The notes under the pieces are model-generated. The model was given only the letters and a program-made list of their open reading frames with translations, did no database searches and was not told where the DNA came from. Below are positions 57,080 to 64,000 of a DNA stretch of 64,000 nucleotides, piece by piece. This stretch comes from Scenedesmus sp. ARA3 (lineage: Eukaryota; Chlorophyta; Chlorophyceae; Sphaeropleales; Scenedesmaceae). How positions within the stretch are numbered: the first letter of the stretch is position 1; every line of letters begins with the position of its first letter. Position numbers and translations under genes: made by a program. The stretch is taken from the NCBI GenBank assembly GCA_004335835.1, contig RWJK01001447.1, positions 26,602 through 90,601 on the forward strand, in the 5' to 3' direction.

Positions 57080-59955
57080 ATGCAAACGCGAGTGCAAACA
57101 TCGGGAACACGGCTGGCACGGCAACACAATGCTACAACGGCAGCAGCAGTAGTCAGGCTACACAGCAGCAGCAGCAGCAGCAGCAGCAGGCTCAGGGCAG
57201 TGCCAGTAGAGGACGAGCAGCAGATACCAGCAGGAGCAGCGAACGTAAGTAGCAGCACAATGAGGTTAATAGGACGCTCAGCAGCACGCCTTTCAACGAC
57301 AGTAGACGTCTGCCTGACGTGCACATGTGCAGCCAGCTGAGGGGCTGCCCGTGGGGGCTGCAAGCATATGTCAAGAATTACTTGTCATGCTCCCAGGACT
57401 CTGAGCTCCTGCTGATTCTGTGCAGGTGTTGGAGCAAGTGCGGGTGGTGCTGGTAGCACCCAAGACGCCTGCAAACATTGGGGCTGTGGCACGTGCCTGT
57501 GCCAACTTTGAGGTGCGCCTGCCAGCCGGACCAGGCACTCCACAGCAGCAGGCAATACCTAACATGCAGCTGTTCGAGCTCACTACCTTCAAGCCTTACA
57601 GCAATGTCACATGTCATGCAGACCACCAGCCTGTGGGTGGTGGCTCCCCGGTGCGATCCTTATGATGGCGAAGTTGAAAAGGTGGGTGGCCATCCGCAGC
57701 AGTTGCGGAGTGTCTATTCAGCTGTCACAGCTATGCTAGAGTGCAAACAAAGCAGCTGCAGCATGCTGCCATCAGACCTATCAATAGGTGCATGCAAGAC
57801 AGGAACGATGCACGGCTGCTCTGATTCGCTGGGCAGCAACTGCTTCAGGCACTGCCGGTGCAGCAGATGTGCCACCAACGCACACACTGTCTGTCTTTCT
57901 GTAGCGATTTGAGCACTTGCTGCCATGCTTTTTGCTGCGACGGTGCTGATTAACCAACTATGACTGGGACGCTGGTGCTGCAGCTATCAAACGTGTTGTG
58001 GTGCTGCTCTGTGTCGTCAGGTTGCCTGTGGCCCAGAGGTATTGAAGCGCATGACTGTGGTTGACGACTTGCAGCAGGCGCTGAGTGACACCATAGGTGG
58101 GGGAGCACAACAGGTCCTAGCACCCCGCTGCATCCCATCATGCAGCCTTCTGTGCTTAACCCAAGCTTGACAGTATTATGCACACCGCTCTGCTTCCTTC
58201 GCTCGCTTCCAGCATCTTGCCGGCTGTTGTTTCAGTGCGTGCGTGCATGGTGATTGCTTGTCACGTGCAGCTCAAACACAGCTGCTGACTGTGCTGCTGC
58301 AGGCAGCGTGGGGTTCACCAGGCGGGCAGGTGCCACCAGGTACACACATGGCAGCATGGCAGAGCTGCTGCAGAAGTACCCAGCAGCCATTGCAGCCCTG
58401 GACCCAGCACTACACGCCAGCCAGCAGCAGCAGCAGCAGCAGCAGCAACAAGGGCAGCAGGATAGTGTACTAGGTGAGCCACGGCTGACGCCGACAGAGG
58501 GACGTTAGCTTTGAGAGAGACGAGCCGCTTTCACATACAAATACTCATCTGCATGTCAGAGAACCATACACTTTTTGCGGTGCCTCACCCTAATCCATGT
58601 CACAAAGTACAGGAGGGTGCAGATCGTTGTAAGCTGCCCCTTGCACTATCAGCCACCAGCAACTCATCTTGCCCCACAGCCCAGCCTGCAACACATCACC
58701 GTATTCTTCCACAGGCAACACACCCTGCCGTAACCGTTTCACCACCTTCTTTGTCACCGCCAGGTCAAACCGCGCTGGTGTTTGGGCGTGAGGAGTCAGG
58801 CCTAACCGAGGCCGAGCTGCGGCTATGCCGCCACTCCTGCGCCATCCCCACCGGCCGCATCCAGGGCAGCATGAACCTGAGCCACGCAGTGGCGGTGGTG
58901 CTGGCCGGCCTGTTTGAGCGGCGGCTGGCGCTGCTGGGGCTGGCTGACCTGGGCATAGAGGTGTCAGGTGGGTAGCTGTGCAGCAGCAGCAGCAGTAGTA
59001 GCAGCAGCAGCAGCAGCAGCAGGGTGGTTTACGGTAGCTGATTGGTGGGTTCTTGGAGGCTGGTGGTTGGCAGCAAAAGCACACATGCGATGCGCGCACC
59101 TTACAGTGCAAACAATCGTGTTTGGTTGTGCGCTGGTGTTGCGGATGTGATCTGCTGGGGCTGGCTGACCTGGTCATAGAGGTGTCAGGTGGGCTGTGGC
59201 ATGGTGGCTGCTTTGTGGGAGCTTGGAGGCTGCTGATTGGCAGCAGGAAATTCGCATGTGATGTACGCACCTTGCAGTGCGAACTGTACGTGTTTAGGCG
59301 TGCGCTGATGTTGGGCATGTGGGCTGGCGACACGCTGACATGTACTGCAAAGGCATGAAGGTGTAGCCAGCATCGATCTTTCAGTGATGACGGTCATCAC
59401 GCCTGCTCCTCCTGCATGCACAAAGCTTGGCTAGACAGCAAAATTATGTCCGTGTGCACCTGACTGCTGTGCTGCAGGCAAGCAAGAGTCCTGGGAGGGC
59501 CTGCAGCCTGCAGCTGCCTCAGAGCTGTCAGCACTCCTGGCCAAGGTTTCTGCCATTGCTAAGAGCGTTGGGATGAGCGGGAACGACAGCAGGGGCGGCG
59601 GCGCGCAGGGCAGCCACGGCAGGCGGCGGCTGCCGCTGGGCCACATCCGGGCCATCCTGTCACGTGCACAGGCCAACACCTGGGTGGGCACCATGCTGCT
59701 GCTGCTGCTGCTGCGGATGCCTCTGGTTGCTTTGCTGCTGCTGCTGCTGCACGTAGCGTTCGACTTGCTGGCATGCTTGTAAATTATGCTCAGCAAGCAC
59801 CTGGTGCATCAGGCGATGGGTATTCTGACTCGTGTATGCTTGCTTTGTGCTGCTTGCAGGAGGTGCGCTCCCTGCATGGCCTGGCATCTGCAGTGCTGAA
59901 GCACGTGAAGGAAGACACGACAGCAGATAGTGGAGACGGCACGAGCAGCAGCTAG
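57080..59955 (+). CDS. TrmJ/SpoU-family RNA 2'-O-methyltransferase, organellar
   Basis: SPOUT methyltransferase that uses SAM to methylate the ribose of tRNA (TrmJ-like, anticodon loop) or rRNA. Eight exons in phase: 57080-57244, 57426-57512, 57622-57681, 58021-58096, 58303-58473, 58764-58967, 59478-59683, 59860-59955, giving 354 residues. The N-terminus (MQTRVQTSGTRLARQHNATT then Ser-rich) looks like a plastid or mitochondrial transit peptide. SPOUT motif 1: RVVLVAPKTPANIGAVARAC. Then LWVVAPRCDPYDGEVEK, motif 2: ALVFGREESGLTEAEL, motif 3: IPTGRIQGSMNLSHAVAVVL. A poly-Gln run lies between residues of the middle exon. The C-terminal extension resembles the helical tail of TrmJ. The end of exon 6 is duplicated inside the next intron (59152-59193). 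Confidence 0.92.
58931..59193 (+). repeat. Tandem duplication of exon 6 end plus intron sequence (TrmJ-like gene)
   Basis: 58931-58972 (LLGLADLGIEVSG plus donor) recurs at 59152-59193 with a small change (GGGC to GGTC). Flanking intron sequence is also shared: TTGGAGGCTG at about 59053 and 59223, and CGCACCTTACAGTGC versus CGCACCTTGCAGTGC. The unit is about 170-220 nt, differing by a CAG tract. Confidence 0.85.
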
Positions 59956-60382
59956 TGTCTAACGTGTTGAGGCATTGAGGCAGGGATTCAGGCACTTGTC
60001 AGAGCCCTCCGTGACTTGATGATGCTGGATCACTGTAAGTTTGGATGGCTGGTACAACTGTACTGCTCCGGCAACATGAGCCACTTCCAGCCTACAACTC
60101 CGCACCCGGCTCTGTCTGCGGTTCGTTCGCCGTTCACAAGTACAACCAGGATCAGGGGTTGGTGTTTTTGGGCTGCACCCGAGCTGTACAGCACCTTGAT
60201 TTGACTGTCTGACACTAACAGGGTTTGTCGACAGCAGCAGACAGTCCTGAGCATCGACAGTTCTATTGCAACCGCTTAGATTAAGTTTTCGGGGTGGCCT
60301 GCGTTGAGTTGGGGAGGCATGTTGTGATCCAGCACAGCTCTCTGTCTTCATCGCGTTCACTGGCTTGCGCCTCTGACTTACG
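59956..60382. other. Intergenic region, TrmJ-like to beta-adaptin gene
   Basis: 427 nt with TGTAA at 60034-60038, 79 nt after the TrmJ-like stop. The remainder should hold the beta-adaptin promoter. No other motif recognised. Confidence 0.4.
60034..60038 (+). terminator. Candidate TGTAA poly(A) signal, TrmJ-like gene
   Basis: TGTAA 79 nt downstream of the stop codon. Confidence 0.5.
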
Positions 60383-63300
60383 ATGGCCGATTCAAAGTAT
60401 TTTTCCACCACTAAGAAGGGTGCGTAGCTGCGTCATAGCTGCTGAGCAGCCGTAAATTTGGCGGGTGCTGACAGTTGCCTGTGGGGGGTCCTGCTTCTGT
60501 GCTCCTGCAGGCGAGATCCATGAGCTCAAGGAGGAGCTCGCGAGCTTGGACCGCCCCAAGAAGAAGGAAGCAGTGAAGAAAGTCATTGCAGCGATGACAG
60601 TGGGCAAGGACGTGTCCATGCTGTTCCCCCATGTTGTCAACTGCATGCAGACAGAGGACCTGGAGCTCAAGAAGCTGGTGTACCTGTACCTCATCAACTA
60701 CGCCAAAACACAGCCTGATCTGGCTATCATGGCAGTCAACACGTTTGTCAAGGTAAACAGCACTCCACAGCAATGCTGCACCTACAGGATGTGCTAACGA
60801 AGAACAGTAGCAGTACAGCACCTGCACTTGCGCTGCAGCAAGCACTTCACAGTTGTGCTGTTTTGTTCTTTCTTGCAGGACTCGCAAGAGCCTAACCCGC
60901 TGATCAGGGCTCTTGCAGTGCGCACCATGGGCTGCATCCGTGTGGACAAGATAACAGAGTATCTGTGCGACCCGCTGCAGCGCTGCCTCAAGGCAAGTGG
61001 CAGCAGCTGCTGCTGCAGTGGCAGTGGCAGTGACTGCTCACCCAGTAACAGCTGCAGCGGCATTGGCAGCGCTAAGCAGCTGTCGACATGGACGGGTGGC
61101 ATGCTTTGCGTGCTTGTGCTGCTGTAGGTTTGTGGACACATGCAACAGGCAGGACAAATTGAGCATGCTTGTGCCAGCCTCCTGCAGTGTGCACAGCAAG
61201 CTGAGGAGTGCACAACCACATGCGTACAGCAGCTGACATGCGTAGCACTGCTTGCAGGACGATGACCCATACGTGCGCAAGACAGCAGCGGTGTGCGTTG
61301 CCAAGCTGTTTGACATCAACCCGGAGCTGGTGGAGGACAGGGGCTTCCTGGACATGCTGCGGGTGCGCAGCAGCGGCAGCAGCATAGCAAGCAGCAGGGG
61401 GGCACAGCAAGCGGCAACGGCGCAGCAAGCAGCAGCAGCAGCACGTCGACCAGCAGTGGCACAGCGAACGGCAGCAGCACAGCGAGTGGTAGCTGCACTG
61501 GCAAAGCAACTCGGCAGCAACAGCAGCAGCGGCGACAGGAGGAGCACAGGAGGCAGCAGACGGAGGCATTGTAGGCAGCAACGCCAAAGCAAATGACGAC
61601 AGCAGTTGCTCTTGGAGGAGTGCACGCGCCCTCCGCAGCAGGAGCAGATAGCTGTGCGCTGCGGTGCATGGTGTAATAGCAGCAACTGCAGCAGTCGCCT
61701 GCCAGGCAGCCTTTGCCTACCACACAGGGCAGCCGTGCTTTTGTTGTCCAGCTAGACACCACCCGCAGCAGCAAAATTGAGCATGCAAGCTGAGTGTATG
61801 GCTGCTTCGTCTGCTTGCTGCTACTTGCTGCTGCTGCTGCTGCTGCTGCTGCCGCAGGACATGCTGTCTGACGCCAACCCCATGGTGGTGGCGAATGCGC
61901 TGGCAGCGCTGCAGGAGATCCAGGAGATCAGCGGCAAGGAGGTGCTGCAGATCACCAGCCACATGCTGTTCAAGCTGCTGGCAGCGCTCAATGAGTGCAC
62001 AGAGTGGGGCCAGGTGCGCGGCAGCGCGGGCGGGGGTTGCAGCGGCGGCAGCAAGTGGTTGCAGGGGTGTGGCGGGGTGTATATGATTGCATCGTAGATG
62101 CATGGTGCAGCATGCAAACATGGCTTTTGGTTGCAGACGTATCATCTGTACCAAGAGACAACTGAGCATGCATGTCTGTGACAGCAAGCAAGAAGTGGCT
62201 GCCTGCTTGCTTGGCTGCTCATAGTGCGTCTTGTATCCCCTTGCTGCTGCTGCTGCTGCTGAATCTGCCAGGTGTTCATCCTGGATGCGCTGGTGAGCTA
62301 CCAGGTGCAGGACTCCAAGGACGCGGAAAAGATCGTGGAGAGGGTGCTGCCGCGCCTGCAGCACGTGAACTCAGCTGTGGTGCTGTCAGCTGCCAAGGTG
62401 CGGCCTTCGCTGCCAGCGAGCGTGTTGCTGCTGCTGCGGCGCGTACTCCTGTATGCGTCCTCACTGTGCCATGTCATCCTGCATCTGCAAGGTTCGATTG
62501 CATCGTCTCTCAGGCTGATAGGAGACGCATTCGAACCGTGCAGATGCCGGATCACATGACAAGTGTGAGGGCGTGTGAGAGGGTGTGTGCGCAAAAGCTG
62601 TGCAGCTTGTCCCTATTTGCATGGCACAAGCTGCTGCCAACAGCTGCTGCATCTTCAGCATCATGCAATACGAACCCAACTGTCCAATCCATCACGCGTG
62701 CACCACCCCGCAGCTGCTGCGAGCGTTTGGCAACATCCATGGCTGCACCTACCGCAGGTGGTGCTGCATGATGAAGGGGGTTCTGCGTTTTTGTTGTGTC
62801 ACTGCCGCTGCTGCTGGCGCAAGCCTATCCACCAGCCCAACACATCAAACGTGCACCATCACCCACCTCACGCTTCTGCCTCTGCCTTCACACAGCTGCA
62901 TCAGCTCAGCACACAACGCTGCATTCAAACTCTTTTGTCTCATGCTGATACACGCACCGCAGGTGGTGCTGCGCATGATGTAGGAGGTGCTGCATCGTCG
63001 TCGCCACACATCACTGCTGCTGGCGCAAGCATATAGCACACCTAAACATCGCTGCATATGTACCGCAGGTGGTGCTGCGCATGATGGAGGAGGCGCTGCA
63101 TCTTCATCGCCACACATCACCTGCTGCTGCCGCAAGCATACAGCACACCTAAACATGGCTGCATATGTACCGCAGGTGGTGCTGCGCATGATGAAGGAAG
63201 TTCTGCATCTTTGTCACAGAATACTGCTACTAAACTCTGCCGCCTCATGCTGCTGCACGCAATACAGGTGGTGCTGCGCATGATGGAGGAGGTGCGCAGC

Positions 63301-64000
63301 GAGGAGCTGGTCAAGGCGTGGAGCAAGAAGATGGGCCCGCCGCTGGTCACGCTGCTGAGCGCGGAGCCGGAGGTGCAGTACGTGGCGCTGCGCAACATCA
63401 GCCTCATCGTGCAGCGCTGGCCCTCCATCCTGGCGAATGAGGTCAAGGTGGGGATGCTGCTGCTGCTGCTGCATGCGCGGGGATAGGAGCAGCGGAGGTG
63501 CTTATGCTTCTGTGCATGTGTTGTATGTTTGGCCGCAGGTGTGGTGGTGGAAGAGGTGACTTGGGTTGCTGAGGCTTGCTAGTGAAGGCAGGATGTGATG
63601 CTGGCAGCAGTATGTTGCAATTGGAGTGGGTTGTGCGGCTGCACGTCAGGCACGCTACTTGTGTGCTTGTGCTGCGGTGCAAGCCCTTTCAGTACGTTAC
63701 AATGAGTGACATGTTCCACGTGTTTTTTTGGCTTGGCCGCTGACTGTTATGCCACGCAGGTCTTCTTCTGCAAGTACAACGACCCCATCTACGTGAAGAT
63801 GGAGAAGCTGGAGATCATGATCGCGCTGGCCAGCGAGCGCAACATCGACCAGGTGCTGCTGGAGTTCAAGGAGTACGCGCAGGAGGTGGACGTGGACTTC
63901 GTGCGCAAGGTGAGGGGTAGGTTTTTGGCATGTGTTTTAGATGCAGTGTTGAGTTCAAGTGCAGCAGGAGGTGGACGTGGACTTTGTGCGCAAGGTGAGT
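60383..64000 (+). CDS. Beta-adaptin (AP-1/AP-2 beta subunit), 5' part
   Basis: Large subunit of clathrin adaptor complexes, trunk domain. Exons in phase: 60383-60419, 60511-60752, 60879-60992, 61258-61362, 61858-62013, 62272-62397, 63268-63447, 63760-63909, giving 370 residues before the window ends. The sequence is highly conserved: [140 protein letters not shown]. The intron after the third exon has a GC donor (AAG|GCAAGT). The intron before exon 7 carries four extra copies of the exon start with acceptor, and the end of exon 8 is copied at 63951-63995. AP-1 and AP-2 forms cannot be separated here. Confidence 0.96.
61827..61857 (+). repeat. (CTG)8 forming a beta-adaptin acceptor
   Basis: CTG tract then CCGCAG, acceptor of the exon at 61858. 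A second CTG tract (62241-62261) lies just before the acceptor at 62271. Confidence 0.85.
62752..63300 (+). repeat. Five copies of acceptor plus exon 7 start (beta-adaptin)
   Basis: The motif CAG-GTGGTGCTG(CGC)ATGATG begins at 62758, 62963, 63069, 63176 and, as the real exon, 63268. The middle units repeat every 106-107 nt including intron sequence (AGCACACCTAAACAT, GCTGCATATGTA). Copy 1 lacks CGC and copy 2 has an in-frame TAG after ATGATG. Copies 3 and 4 keep the codons for VVLRMM(E/K)E but do not continue into the adaptin reading frame. Confidence 0.92.
63951..63995 (+). repeat. Copy of beta-adaptin exon 8 end with donor
   Basis: Repeats 63862-63909 plus donor, about 86 nt downstream. After GCAGCAG it reads GAG GTG GAC GTG GAC TTT, then GTG CGC AAG and GTGAGT. 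It stays in frame with one synonymous change (TTC to TTT). Confidence 0.85.

Noticed and set aside
1..64000. CRISPR arrays, tRNA or rRNA genes, transposase or reverse-transcriptase genes
   Set aside because: None recognised. The tandem repeats present are minisatellites, triplet tracts or exon-edge duplications, without spacer structure or element-encoded proteins.

Overview
The window looks like nuclear DNA of a green alga (Chlorophyta, most likely Chlorophyceae). The reasons are intron-dense genes with short GC-rich exons and GTGAGT/GTGCGC donors, TGTAA motifs downstream of several stop codons, plant-type enzymes (APS reductase fused to a thioredoxin domain, gamma-carbonic anhydrase, a CBSX-like protein), and very many CAG/CTG triplet tracts. 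A more exact lineage cannot be fixed from the sequence alone. I built the gene models by hand from splice phase and family similarity. Phase continuity holds at almost every junction given.

Layout. 396-3725 (-): secreted PhoD-type phosphatase, 3' end outside the window. 4384-7658 (-): TcdA/Tcd1-like E1-family tRNA t6A dehydratase. 8068-16517 (+): complete UFD2-type ubiquitin E4 factor with a C-terminal U-box. 17322-20039 (+): rhomboid protease. 20920-22261 (+): unrecognised low-complexity protein. 23580-25073 (+): small CoA-binding-domain protein. 25074-28150: about 3 kb with no gene I can support. 28151-31634 (-): two CBS domains apparently fused to a DCC/DUF393 domain. 32094 to about 35727 (-): TPR plus 2OG-Fe(II) oxygenase. 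36569-42092 (+): YTH-domain RNA-binding protein. 43220-46167 (-): APS reductase. 46489-48523 (+): gamma-carbonic-anhydrase-family protein. 49506-53978 (+): purple-acid-phosphatase-like protein that has lost most metal ligands. 54397-56849 (+): glucose-6-phosphate 1-epimerase. 57080-59955 (+): TrmJ/SpoU RNA 2'-O-methyltransferase. 60383 to the window end (+): beta-adaptin, 5' part.

The genes are housekeeping and not an operon or gene cluster. Themes are phosphate handling, sulfate assimilation, RNA modification and reading, ubiquitin chain extension, membrane traffic and mitochondrial or plastid metabolism. The most unusual signal is not a gene. Many introns hold short diverged tandem copies of the adjacent exon edge together with its splice site (at least ten cases in six genes), and many acceptors are preceded by (CTG)n ending in CTGCAG. 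One copy is a whole in-frame 75-nt exon of the E4 gene whose differences are mostly synonymous. Together these suggest active creation or remodelling of introns by tandem duplication.
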